Source: CAYXSX01 sp964493095 (GTDB lineage Bacteria > Pseudomonadota > Alphaproteobacteria > Micavibrionales > Micavibrionaceae). Taken from it: a stretch of DNA of 15,721 nt. A program made the translations under genes and the position numbers. Below are positions 7,205 through 14,697 of this stretch, one piece after another (position 1 is the first letter of the stretch; the number at the start of each line of letters is the position of its first letter). The stretch covers positions 1 through 15,721 of the forward strand of contig CAZBNG010000050.1 of assembly GCA_964493095.1 (NCBI GenBank), written 5' to 3'. Under the pieces are notes generated by a model that saw only the letters and a list, made by a program, of their open reading frames with translations, ran no database searches and was not told the DNA's origin.

Positions 7205-9082
7205 CTATGCTGCTTTCCGGCGGATAGCGGCAAGAACCAAGTTAATTTTTTCCGCCATAGCCTCTTTCGCTACCGGCTTTCTTAACACAGATTTTATGGC
7301 AGGATGATCGCCGATAAGAGCCTCAAGCTTTTCGTGAGAGTAACCGGAAACCAAAACGAACGGCAAGTCTGGAAAATCAATATGCACCTGCTCCACTAAT
7401 TCAATGCCGCTCATTTTCGGCATATTCTGATCCGTAACAACAAGATCGAAACCTCCGGGATTTTCCCGGATAATATCAAGCGCTATAAGGCCATTTTCAG
7501 CACTCTGCGTTTCAAACCCAAGACGTTCGAGCATATTCATCATCATATCGCGCACGCTTTCCTGATCTTCCACAAGCAATATTTTTCCTGTGCCTTTTAT
7601 ATTTCGCAAGAAAACCTGTTCTTGTTTGCTCTCAGGGAGTAATTCCGCAGCAGGCAGAAAAAGAGTAAAACTGGTTCCCTCAAGCAGCGTTGAATCAACG
7701 ATCATAACCCCCTGATTGGCTGCAACCACGCCATGGACCATGGCAAGGCCAAGTCCCGTTCCTTTATCGACAGGCTTGGTGGTAAAGAACGGCTCAAAAA
7801 TATGTTCCATTGTGGTACGCCCCATACCGCAGCCTGTATCGGTTACGCGCAAACAAAAATATTCCTGCCCCCGCACAAAACTTCCAAGAACCAGCCGCGT
7901 CCTCCCCGGTTCCATATCGTCGATTCTCATAAGGGGCGTTTTTACAAGATCAGAAAAGCTTTCCACTATCCTGGCCGTACCTTCAAACTCCTCTGATGAA
8001 ACGCGCTTTAAAGCAACGGTCAGCTTACCGCGCTCATCTTCCATTGCATCGGCAGCATTAACCCCCAGATTCATTATCACCTGAGAAATCTGTGTAGGAT
8101 CCGCTTTCACAGGCGCACTTTCTACAACAATATCCGTATGGCATTCTATCGTTTTGGGAAGGCTGGCACTTAACATGGACAGGCACTCCAGCAACGGAAT
8201 AACGATATCGATTTCCTGTCCCTCATGCTCGCTTCTTCTTGAAAAGGCAAGCATGTGGTCAACCAGATTGCGCGCCTGTAGTCCTGCCTGCAAAATATTA
8301 ATCGCAAAATTGCGTGCTGTCGTTCCCTCTCCCAGATCCTCCACCAGAAATTCCGCATAGCCATTTATGGCGGCAAGGATGTTATTAAAATCATGGGCCA
8401 CACCTCCCGCAAGGCGCCCTACCGCTTCCATTTTTTGTGACTGGTAAAACTGCTTCTGCAATTCGTTTTTTTCCTGATCGGCTTTTTGCTGCTCTGTAAT
8501 ATCGCGCACTGTTCCAATAAAACCACCGTCAGGCAAAAGAGTGAGCGAAAGATCTACATAAATATTCCTTCCGTCCTCACAGCTTACAGGCATTTCGCCG
8601 CGCCAATATCCCCGGGCACGTAAATCAGCAAGTATTTCCTGCATGTTTATTTCTTTTTGCGCATGATTATATAGTTTTGCCCAGGGACTCCCTAAATATG
8701 CCCCAGCCTGATACTGTGCAATACCATGAAGGTCGATCAGCGCCTTGTTCATATAAACGATATTTCCTTCATGATCGGCAATACAGATACCATCATGCGC
8801 TGCTTCCATAGCCATCAAGCGACTTTCCAACAAGACGGAATCTCTCTGCCGCTGCAGGCTGAATGCCTGTAACGTCTTGGACTGGTAAGCATAAAGGCTG
8901 ACAATAATCAGTAGAAAAAGCCCCTGCGCCATGGCCGCAAACGTTAGAAAATCAATATGCGCCGGCATGGAAATTAAAAGCGCCGCAAGCCCGCCCCCAA
9001 TAACAAACAGGGACAGAGCAAGGACAGCAGCGCTGAGCGCTTCACTTTTTAATGAAAAAATTGCGGATAGCTTCTTGATCAT
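7205..9082 (-). CDS. Membrane hybrid histidine kinase (PAS-HisKA-HATPase-REC)
   Basis: This 625-residue sensor kinase has two membrane helices (about 17-39 and 47-67) with only a short loop outside the membrane, a coiled linker, and a PAS domain at about 90-195 (DGICIADHEGNIVYMN, then VRDITEQQ). The phosphoacceptor is H230 in GGVAHDFNN. The ATPase domain has the N box MNLGVNAADAM (337-347), G1 VTDTGCGM (413-420), the F box EPFFTT and G2 GTGLGL (441-446). About 30 extra residues lie between the N box and G1. The C-terminal receiver has ILLVEDQE, phospho-acceptor D551 and K602. H box and overall order resemble CckA, so it looks like a CckA-type paralogue. The start at 9082 lies 18 nt after the regulator stop and has only a weak GGAA (9090-9087) as ribosome site, so it is probably coupled to the regulator gene. 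The signal is unknown; the near absence of a periplasmic domain suggests membrane or cytoplasmic sensing. Confidence 0.93.
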   Translation of the reverse strand: MIKKLSAIFSLKSEALSAAVLALSLFVIGGGLAALLISMPAHIDFLTFAAMAQGLFLLIIVSLYAYQSKTLQAFSLQRQRDSVLLESRLMAMEAAHDGICIADHEGNIVYMNKALIDLHGIAQYQAGAYLGSPWAKLYNHAQKEINMQEILADLRARGYWRGEMPVSCEDGRNIYVDLSLTLLPDGGFIGTVRDITEQQKADQEKNELQKQFYQSQKMEAVGRLAGGVAHDFNNILAAINGYAEFLVEDLGEGTTARNFAINILQAGLQARNLVDHMLAFSRRSEHEGQEIDIVIPLLECLSMLSASLPKTIECHTDIVVESAPVKADPTQISQVIMNLGVNAADAMEDERGKLTVALKRVSSEEFEGTARIVESFSDLVKTPLMRIDDMEPGRTRLVLGSFVRGQEYFCLRVTDTGCGMGRTTMEHIFEPFFTTKPVDKGTGLGLAMVHGVVAANQGVMIVDSTLLEGTSFTLFLPAAELLPESKQEQVFLRNIKGTGKILLVEDQESVRDMMMNMLERLGFETQSAENGLIALDIIRENPGGFDLVVTDQNMPKMSGIELVEQVHIDFPDLPFVLVSGYSHEKLEALIGDHPAIKSVLRKPVAKEAMAEKINLVLAAIRRKAA

Positions 9083-9100
9083 GAAGTTCCGAAAGACATC

Positions 9101-9802
9101 CTACGAGACATTGATCAACCCAAATTCACGCGCACGAATTGCCGCTTGCGTCCTGTTTCGTGCCCCCAATTTTCGGCAGATCCCCCTTACGTGGAGCTTC
9201 ACAGTCACAACCTGCAGTTCAAGCTCCCGTGCAATCTCCTTGTTCGAAGCGCCATGCACCAAGTAAGACAATACTTCTTTCTCGCGCGGCGTCAGGTTAA
9301 TTCCACTACCTTCAGTCGCCTTCTCAGGCATGCGAGCAGCGCCTGAGTACATTCCAGAAGAAACACCGTGCTTGGGAATGTCATCATAATAAGACGGCAT
9401 AACAGAATTGGTCTCGTGATCCAGGGGAACAAATCGCTCTCCTGTAAGAACAAGCTGAATGGCTTTCAAAAGAGCTTTTCCCGAAAGCGTTTTGGGGAAA
9501 TACCCTACAGCCCCCAAGTCCATGGCAGATTTAACGTCATCCGGCTCTGCCACCCCCGACATCAGCGCTACCCGAACTGAAGGGTATTGTTCGCGCAACC
9601 TCTTAAAACCTTCCATACAATTCATGCCTGGCATACGCAGGTCGAGAATAATAAGGTCCTGATCCGGAGATTTTTTCATTAACTCGAGAGTTTCATAAAA
9701 GTCCTTGGCAAGACTAACTTTCGCGTCCGCTTCAGCTCTTTCAATATATTGTACTAACGCATCTCTGAAGAGAGTATGGTCATCTGCAATCAATAGTTTC
9801 AT
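9101..9802 (-). CDS. NarL/FixJ-type response regulator (REC-LuxR HTH)
   Basis: This 233-residue regulator has an N-terminal receiver (1-122) with the acidic pair D7/D8, phospho-acceptor D54 in IILDLRMPGM, S82 as switch residue and K104 in YFPKT. A linker of about 40 residues leads to a LuxR-type helix-turn-helix at 168-229: LTPREKEVLSYLVHGASNKE, then a recognition helix in VVTVKLHVRGICRKLGARNR. Dimeric DNA binding after phosphorylation is expected for the family. The ATG at 9802 is preceded by AGGA about 10 nt upstream. The kinase gene follows after 18 nt, so the two form a two-component operon and this is its likely output. The target genes are unknown. The 160-bp region upstream carries a long-spaced inverted repeat that could be an autoregulatory site (inference). 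Confidence 0.95.
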   Translation of the reverse strand: MKLLIADDHTLFRDALVQYIERAEADAKVSLAKDFYETLELMKKSPDQDLIILDLRMPGMNCMEGFKRLREQYPSVRVALMSGVAEPDDVKSAMDLGAVGYFPKTLSGKALLKAIQLVLTGERFVPLDHETNSVMPSYYDDIPKHGVSSGMYSGAARMPEKATEGSGINLTPREKEVLSYLVHGASNKEIARELELQVVTVKLHVRGICRKLGARNRTQAAIRAREFGLINVS

Positions 9803-9962
9803 GGCATTTATCCTGCCGGTAGGTTTATAACGGTCAATTTATGGAACGAACAAAAACCAGAAATACGAGCCCTTATACAACCTATACTTTAGCATAAGAT
9901 CGCAAAAAGCTATCAAAAACGCAAAAACCTCCGCTCGTATTCACCCTCTGTAACCTGCGAGA
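9803..9962 (-). promoter_or_regulatory. Control region of the regulator/kinase operon with inverted repeat
   Basis: This is the gap between the lytic transglycosylase stop and the regulator start. It holds a perfect 9-bp inverted repeat, AATACGAGC at 9862-9870 and GCTCGTATT at 9933-9941, separated by 62 bp of A/T-rich sequence. Inside, CGCAAAAA occurs twice on the plus strand (about 9901-9908 and 9920-9927). On the minus strand TATAAG (9877-9872) is a good -10-like hexamer, with no convincing -35 at 16-18 nt. A start near 9865 would fall within one repeat arm. No terminator for the transglycosylase gene is visible, so readthrough into this operon is possible. Confidence 0.4.
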
Positions 9963-11960
9963 CTATTTATTTTTCAAGCGCAGACGATAAATATAAAGGC
10001 CTTCCATTACCCTTTGTACATAATTTCTAGTCTCGTAAACAGGGATAAGCTCTACCCAATCCACAACATTTACATCTCCTTTCCGCGGGTCGCCAAACGT
10101 TTTAAGCCATTCATCAACCCGGTTAGGCCCAGCATTGTAAGCGGCGACGGCGAGAATATAAGATCCATCGTAACGATCAATCATACGTTGAAGATAAGTA
10201 GTTCCAATCCGAATATTGTGGCTGGGCTTTGCGGTAAGCCAGCTTGTTTCATGCCTCAATCCGGATTTTTTAGCCACTTCTCTGGCTGTAGCAGGCATCA
10301 CCTGCATAAGACCAAGCGCCCCTGAGGGACTTCTGGCCTTAAAATCAAACATGCTCTCCTGCCTGATGAGTGCATGTACCAGCGCCCACTCAACCTTAAC
10401 CCCCTTCAGTTGATCTGTAATGATCGGATAAGATTGAACGGTTAGGAACAGGCCTTTTTGCGTGGCTTTTTTGGCTATCCGTATAGCGTCGTGATAGTGC
10501 CCCAGTTCGGCGGCCAACTCGGCACCAAAACGGTAAGCCTGTGGGGATTCCTGCGTATTAATAAAAGCCTGAATAAATCTCGTTGCCTCTTCACGCATAT
10601 CGGCACTATGAAACAGTCGCGCCGCCTGAACCAATTCCATTGTATTGAAATGTTCTTTGTCACTAAGTGTTAACGAAGGGGGCGCTATACGGGGAAGATA
10701 TCCTTGCTGCTGGAGTTCCTCAGATGCCAATTGTCCGTAATATGACGACTGATACTGAGCTGCCTTTTGCACCCAATGTTTAGCCATCTCGTCCTGCCCC
10801 AACTGTTTTGCTGCCTCACCAGCCCAGTAGGCCGCCCTAGATCTGCTAATCGGCGTTTCCACTTTTGTAAAGAGAAGCTGGAAATGTTCGAAGGCTGTCG
10901 CGGGGCGTTTCTGATAGCGTAGTGCGAGAAATCCTGTCAGCCATTCCGCCTGCGCGTAGGCGAGCCCTTGCTTCTGGCCATGCTCAGAAGCAAGAAGGTA
11001 GGCGCTGTCATAACGTTTTTGTTCAAGCAGGCGCCGTATAATTATATGGCGTTCAAGCCACCATTCATCCGGATTCTGAATTTCGTTCTGAGCCGGCATA
11101 TCATGCAGTATTTCCATAGCCGCAAAATCCAGATCATGACGCCGGCGCCAGCGCAGCCGTTCATAAAGCAGGCCAGGGTCGCGTTTGAGATTCGGCGGAA
11201 CCCTGTTAATAAGCGCCGTCACATTGCCGGTTTGCTCCGCCAAGGCAATGCGCGCTTCCGTTAACGCCGGGTACCCCCCTTCCAGTACACGGGCGATCGC
11301 CCGTGCATTTGTGTATTGTCCTGAAAACAACAGCATATCGAGCCGTTTTATATGGGCCTTTTTGCCGATATAGGCCTTATATTTCTGATAAAGCGCCTTC
11401 TGGTCTTCCCGGCTTAAGGGCGTTTTTGCCCACCAGGCCGCAAGCAGCTTACGCACTTTATCCGTCTTTCCATTCCCCAAGAGCGCATTAATATACATAT
11501 CAAAACCATGCGCTGTAAGGGGCGGATAATCATCAAACCAGGCAATAATATCAGCACTTTTACTCGCATCGGAAAGGGACTTTTCCGCTTTGATACGCAG
11601 CGAACGAATATCGGGCCATTCCGGATTTTGTCTTATAAAATTGGCCAGACGTAAAAAACCTTCTTCCTCCGCGCTTCTTGTAAATAGAAGCCAATAATAA
11701 ATTTTTGCTGCCAGCGGGTCCTTAGTCTCCGCAATCATTTCGCTGCCTTCTTTCCATCGCCCTTTACTGATGGTTTTTAATGCGTCGACCGTTTCCTTAT
11801 AGACATGGGGAGTCTGCAGTGAACTTAAAGGGGTTTCTATAGCGTAAAGGCTGGCGGGAATCGTCAAAAAGACCGCAAAAAGCGCTATGACGCCGAGTTT
11901 CTTGCATCTTGCCGCCAAGCCATATACATTATGGCCAGAATTTTTAAAGGAAACACGCAT
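9963..11960 (-). CDS. Soluble lytic transglycosylase (Slt70-like)
   Basis: This 665-residue (from 11960) periplasmic lytic transglycosylase cleaves the MurNAc-GlcNAc bond of peptidoglycan to give 1,6-anhydro ends. The N-terminus has a signal peptide: basic ARCKK, a hydrophobic core of about residues 23-37, and a likely cut after SLYA. A long alpha-helical, Slt70-like superhelical region (about 45-510) with many TPR-like helices precedes the SLT catalytic domain. There the catalytic Glu is E535 in HALIRQESMF, followed by SGALGLMQVMPATA and AAYNAGPNRVDEWL. The start is uncertain. ATG at 11960 abuts dapA back-to-back and has GGAG 11 nt upstream; a TTG at 11918 would give a more compact signal peptide. 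The reading frame stays open to 12125, but that extension is antisense to dapA and destroys the signal peptide logic. Family call is firm; the exact start is not. Confidence 0.92.
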   Translation of the reverse strand: MRVSFKNSGHNVYGLAARCKKLGVIALFAVFLTIPASLYAIETPLSSLQTPHVYKETVDALKTISKGRWKEGSEMIAETKDPLAAKIYYWLLFTRSAEEEGFLRLANFIRQNPEWPDIRSLRIKAEKSLSDASKSADIIAWFDDYPPLTAHGFDMYINALLGNGKTDKVRKLLAAWWAKTPLSREDQKALYQKYKAYIGKKAHIKRLDMLLFSGQYTNARAIARVLEGGYPALTEARIALAEQTGNVTALINRVPPNLKRDPGLLYERLRWRRRHDLDFAAMEILHDMPAQNEIQNPDEWWLERHIIIRRLLEQKRYDSAYLLASEHGQKQGLAYAQAEWLTGFLALRYQKRPATAFEHFQLLFTKVETPISRSRAAYWAGEAAKQLGQDEMAKHWVQKAAQYQSSYYGQLASEELQQQGYLPRIAPPSLTLSDKEHFNTMELVQAARLFHSADMREEATRFIQAFINTQESPQAYRFGAELAAELGHYHDAIRIAKKATQKGLFLTVQSYPIITDQLKGVKVEWALVHALIRQESMFDFKARSPSGALGLMQVMPATAREVAKKSGLRHETSWLTAKPSHNIRIGTTYLQRMIDRYDGSYILAVAAYNAGPNRVDEWLKTFGDPRKGDVNVVDWVELIPVYETRNYVQRVMEGLYIYRLRLKNK
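11902..11952 (+). promoter_or_regulatory. Candidate dapA promoter and RBS
   Basis: TTGCAT (11902-11907) and TACATT (11925-11930) are 17 nt apart and form a plausible sigma70-type promoter; the -10 hexamer is the same as the one proposed for recA. The first hexamer has only three consensus matches. AAAGGAA at 11946-11952 is the ribosome-binding site, 8 nt before ATG 11961, and supports that start over the in-frame ATG at 11931. If the opposite gene starts at 11960 this whole region is also coding on the other strand. Confidence 0.45.
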
Positions 11961-12869
11961 ATGTTTACAGGCTCCATACCCGCATTGATAACCCCTTTTA
12001 AGAACGGGGAAGTTGACTGGAAGGCGTTTGAAAATTTTGTAGAATGGCAGGTTCAGCAAGGATCTCATGCTGTTGTGCCCTGTGGTACCACGGGAGAATC
12101 TCCGACTTTGTCTCATGAAGAACATAGAGACATAGTTAAAAGATGTGTGGACGTGGTCAAGGGGAGAATTCCGGTTATCGCCGGAAGTGGATCAAATTCC
12201 ACAAAAGAAGCGATAGAATTGACCCGGCACGCCAAAGACGTGGGTGCCGACGCCGCCCTGATTGTAACGCCCTACTACAACAAACCCACGCAAGACGGCA
12301 TGTTTGCCCACTTTAAGGCGATTCATGATGCGGTGGCGCTGCCGATTCTTATCTACAACATTCCGGGCCGCTGCGTTATCGACATGTCTGTGGATACAAT
12401 GGCAAAACTGGCAAAATTACCAAATATCGTAGGTGTGAAAGATGCCACGAACGATCTTTATCGACCGTTAAAAACCCGGGAAGTCATTGGTGAGGATTTC
12501 TGCCAGCTTTCTGGTGAAGACGGTACCGTAGCCGGATTCCTTGCCCAAGGCGGACATGGATGTATTTCCGTAGTAGCCAACGTTGCGCCGGCCCTGTCTT
12601 CCCAAATGCATGAAGCATGGCAAAACGGCGACCTGGAAACCTTTGGGAAAATCCGCGATCTTCTGGCCCCGCTGGCACAAGACCTCTTTTGTGAAAGCAA
12701 CCCGGCACCGGTGAAATACGCCGCCAGCACATTGGGCCTTTGCAGTGATGAAGTGCGTCTGCCCCTGCTCCCCGCTTCCGAATCGGCCAGAGCCAAAGTC
12801 GATGCTGCGCTGGCTTATGCGGGGATAGGTAAAGATAGCGCATCGGCCCAGATCACGGCACATGGCTAA
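11961..12869 (+). CDS. dapA: 4-hydroxy-tetrahydrodipicolinate synthase
   Basis: DapA condenses pyruvate with aspartate semialdehyde, the first committed step to lysine and to the diaminopimelate of peptidoglycan. The 302-residue protein starts MFTGSIPALITPF, the standard family start, with a ribosome site just upstream, so the ATG at 11961 is preferred over 11931. Catalytic residues are all present: Schiff-base lysine K160 in GVKDAT, Y132 in IYNIPGR with R137, T43/T44 in GTTGES, and Y106 in TPYYNKPTQ. Residues at the lysine-inhibition site of the Escherichia coli enzyme are also in place (H52, H55, N79, E83, Y105), so feedback inhibition by lysine is plausible. It overlaps smpB by 8 bp and is divergent from a peptidoglycan hydrolase. 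It is cytoplasmic and full length. Confidence 0.97.
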   Translation: MFTGSIPALITPFKNGEVDWKAFENFVEWQVQQGSHAVVPCGTTGESPTLSHEEHRDIVKRCVDVVKGRIPVIAGSGSNSTKEAIELTRHAKDVGADAALIVTPYYNKPTQDGMFAHFKAIHDAVALPILIYNIPGRCVIDMSVDTMAKLAKLPNIVGVKDATNDLYRPLKTREVIGEDFCQLSGEDGTVAGFLAQGGHGCISVVANVAPALSSQMHEAWQNGDLETFGKIRDLLAPLAQDLFCESNPAPVKYAASTLGLCSDEVRLPLLPASESARAKVDAALAYAGIGKDSASAQITAHG

Positions 12870-13359
12870 GAAAAAAGATAAGAAAGCCGGACTGATCTCG
12901 GTAAACCAGACCGTGGCGGAAAACCGGCGCGCACGCTTTGACTATGCCCTTGAAGATAAATTTGAGGCCGGAATAGTACTTGTGGGAACCGAGGTTAAAA
13001 GCCTGCGCATGGGACAGTGTTCACTCAACGAATCCTATATCGGACCGAGCAGGCAGGGAGAAATGTTTCTCTATAACGCCACCATACCCGAATACAGCCA
13101 GGCCGGGCCAAAGATGCAGCATGAAACAAACAGGCCGCGAAAGCTTCTTCTTCATAAACGGGAAATCAACAAACTGGCCGGTGCCGTCAGCCGTGAGGGT
13201 TATTCAATCATCCCGCTGCGGCTGTTTTTCGATGCGCGGGGACTGGCAAAAGTGGAACTGGCGCTGGCCAAGGGTAAAAAACTGCATGACAAGCGTGAAA
13301 CTGAGAAAAAACGCGACTGGAACAAGCAAAAATCACGTATCATGCGTGAAAAGGGCTGA
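12862..13359 (+). CDS. smpB: SsrA (tmRNA)-binding protein SmpB
   Basis: SmpB binds tmRNA and the empty A site of stalled ribosomes to start trans-translation. The 165-residue protein has the family order: NRRARFDY (21-28), the OB-fold strand VGTEVKSLR (41-49), LNESYI, MFLYNATIPEYSQ (68-80), GYSIIPLRLFF (113-123), GLAKVELALAKGKKLHDKR (127-145), and a basic, helical C-terminal tail containing RDW that reaches into the mRNA channel. Length is usual. The ATG lies inside the last codons of dapA (8-bp overlap) with no separate ribosome site, so translation is probably coupled to dapA. The tmRNA gene itself is not in this window. The stop codon lies in the loop of the downstream hairpin. Confidence 0.97.
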   Translation: MAKKKDKKAGLISVNQTVAENRRARFDYALEDKFEAGIVLVGTEVKSLRMGQCSLNESYIGPSRQGEMFLYNATIPEYSQAGPKMQHETNRPRKLLLHKREINKLAGAVSREGYSIIPLRLFFDARGLAKVELALAKGKKLHDKRETEKKRDWNKQKSRIMREKG

Positions 13360-13394
13360 CCCGGAGGGCACCCTTTTCACGGCTTGGCTTTTTT
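13345..13394 (+). terminator. Hairpin terminator at the smpB 3' end
   Basis: CGTGAAAAGGG (13345-13355) and CCCTTTTCACG (13371-13381) form a perfect 11-bp stem around a 15-nt loop that can itself pair CCC with GGG. A run of six T (13389-13394) follows after 7 nt. The left arm is the last codons of smpB and the TGA stop (13357-13359) is in the loop. The T run is a little distant for a textbook intrinsic terminator. On the minus strand the same stem lies about 62 nt past the recA stop and could also end recA transcripts, though no close T run follows there. Confidence 0.6.
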
Positions 13395-13442
13395 CTCTCT
13401 TTACGGCAACACTTAAAAACTTACACGCAGCGTAAAACCACT

Positions 13443-14570
13443 TTAATTCTCCGCAGGTGCCTCTTTCTTGTCATTGGATGGCTCCGGCATATCCGTTTCC
13501 CCCTCATTGTCAGAGCCAACCAGCATGGCGTCAGCGACAAGACCGGCATTGGCGCGGATCTGCTTTTCAAGCTTGGCCGCCACTTCCGGATTTTCCCGCA
13601 GAAAAGTTTTTGCATTTTCGCGCCCCTGTCCGATGCGCTGCCCGTCATACGAGAACCATGCCCCGGATTTTTCCACGACATTACCGGCTACCCCCAGATC
13701 CAGGAGCTCACCCATCTTGGAAACACCCTCCCCGTACATGATGTCGAATTCCACCTGGCGGAAAGGAGGTGCCATTTTGTTTTTGACGACTTTAACGCGT
13801 GTCTGGTTCCCGACTACATCTTCTTTATCCTTAATTGAACCGATCCGACGGATATCAAGGCGTACAGAGGAATAGAATTTCAATGCATTACCGCCGGTCG
13901 TCGTTTCGGGAGAGCCGAACATCACACCGATTTTCATACGGATCTGGTTGATAAAAATCACCGTTGTACGCGAACGGGAAATCGACCCCGTCAACTTGCG
14001 CAGCGCCTGGCTCATCAGGCGGGCCTGCAACCCTACATGGGTATCGCCCATTTCCCCCTCAAGCTCGGCCCGCGGCACCAAGGCCGCCACAGAGTCCACA
14101 ACCAGCACATCCAAGGCACCGGAGCGTACCAGTGTATCGGCGATTTCCAGCGCCTGCTCCCCCGCATCGGGCTGAGAAATCAGCAGGTTGTCAACATCAA
14201 CGCCAAGCTTCTTGGCATAGCCGGGGTCCAGCGCATGCTCCGCGTCCACGATAGCGCAGGTGCCACCGGTCTTTTGCGCTTCGGCAATGACGTGAAGCGC
14301 CAGCGTCGTCTTACCGGAACTTTCCGGACCGTATATTTCAACAATGCGCCCGCGCGGCAGGCCGCCGATCCCCAGCGCGATATCAAGACCGATGGAACCG
14401 GTGGAAATGGCCTCGATCTCCATCGGCCTGCTTTCACCGTTGAGCTTCATCACGGAGCCTTTTCCAAAGGCCCTTTCTATCTGGGATAAAGCAGCATCAA
14501 GCGCCTTTTGCTTATCCGCGGCATTGGCATGGTTCATGTCGTCGTTCTTTCTTAATGGTGTTACGCCCAT
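13443..14570 (-). CDS. recA: Recombinase RecA
   Basis: RecA forms ATP-dependent filaments on single-stranded DNA for strand exchange and stimulates LexA self-cleavage. The 375-residue protein has Walker A GPESSGKT (81-88), Walker B LVVDS (156-160), loop L1 around EGEMGDTHVGLQAR (171-184), NQIRMKIGVMFGSPETTTGG (208-227) covering loop L2, and ALKFYSSVRLDIRRIG (229-244). The C-terminus is the usual acidic tail (about 350-375). The start at 14570 is chosen because AAGGGAG (minus strand, 14585-14579) lies 8 nt upstream; a later ATG at 14537, giving MNHANAADKQK, has a much poorer site but would match some homologues better. It stands alone, convergent with smpB across 83 bp. It has its own SOS-type control region. 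Confidence 0.98.
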   Translation of the reverse strand: MGVTPLRKNDDMNHANAADKQKALDAALSQIERAFGKGSVMKLNGESRPMEIEAISTGSIGLDIALGIGGLPRGRIVEIYGPESSGKTTLALHVIAEAQKTGGTCAIVDAEHALDPGYAKKLGVDVDNLLISQPDAGEQALEIADTLVRSGALDVLVVDSVAALVPRAELEGEMGDTHVGLQARLMSQALRKLTGSISRSRTTVIFINQIRMKIGVMFGSPETTTGGNALKFYSSVRLDIRRIGSIKDKEDVVGNQTRVKVVKNKMAPPFRQVEFDIMYGEGVSKMGELLDLGVAGNVVEKSGAWFSYDGQRIGQGRENAKTFLRENPEVAAKLEKQIRANAGLVADAMLVGSDNEGETDMPEPSNDKKEAPAEN

Positions 14571-14593
14571 AGCTATATCTCCCTTTTTTCTCG

Positions 14594-14609
14594 CACGATT
14601 CTCATCGTG
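14594..14609 (-). other. Stem-loop with GAGA tetraloop in the recA leader
   Basis: On the minus strand CACGAT (14609-14604), GAGA (14603-14600) and ATCGTG (14599-14594) make a perfect 6-bp stem closed by a GNRA-type tetraloop. It sits 8 nt before the recA Shine-Dalgarno sequence. No T run follows directly, so it does not look like a terminator. A role in mRNA stability or translation is possible but only inferred. Confidence 0.5.
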
Positions 14610-14662
14610 GTGTAAACAAATTGCCTGTACTTATCGCTGAAGTGATTCCTTCAATACACACA

Positions 14663-14690
14663 AATGTACACTATTCGTTCTTTTGGTCAA
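14663..14690 (-). promoter_or_regulatory. recA promoter (sigma70-like)
   Basis: On the minus strand TTGACC (14690-14685) and TACATT (14668-14663) are separated by 16 nt, giving five of six and four of six consensus matches. Transcription would start near 14656, leaving a leader of about 85 nt. The -35 lies 7 nt past the LexA box and in the centre of an 8-bp inverted repeat, GTTCTTTT (14701-14694) and AAAAGAAC (14684-14677). Confidence 0.65.
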
Positions 14691-14697
14691 GGAAAAA

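Noticed and set aside
11931..11960. Upstream in-frame ATG for dapA
   Set aside because: The family begins at MFxGS, and AAAGGAA sits just before 11961; ATG 11931 lacks a ribosome site.
11961..12125. N-terminal extension of the lytic transglycosylase antisense to dapA
   Set aside because: It would place about 55 basic, non-conserved residues before the signal peptide and lies inside dapA; ATG 11960 or TTG 11918 is more likely.
13395..13442. Weak hairpin TTAC/GTAA followed by T-rich sequence as a recA terminator
   Set aside because: Only four pairs with a 7-nt loop on the minus strand; too weak to call.
14598..14647. Two GANTC sites in the recA leader, possible CcrM methylation control
   Set aside because: Two such sites in this length are close to chance, and neither touches the proposed -10 or -35.
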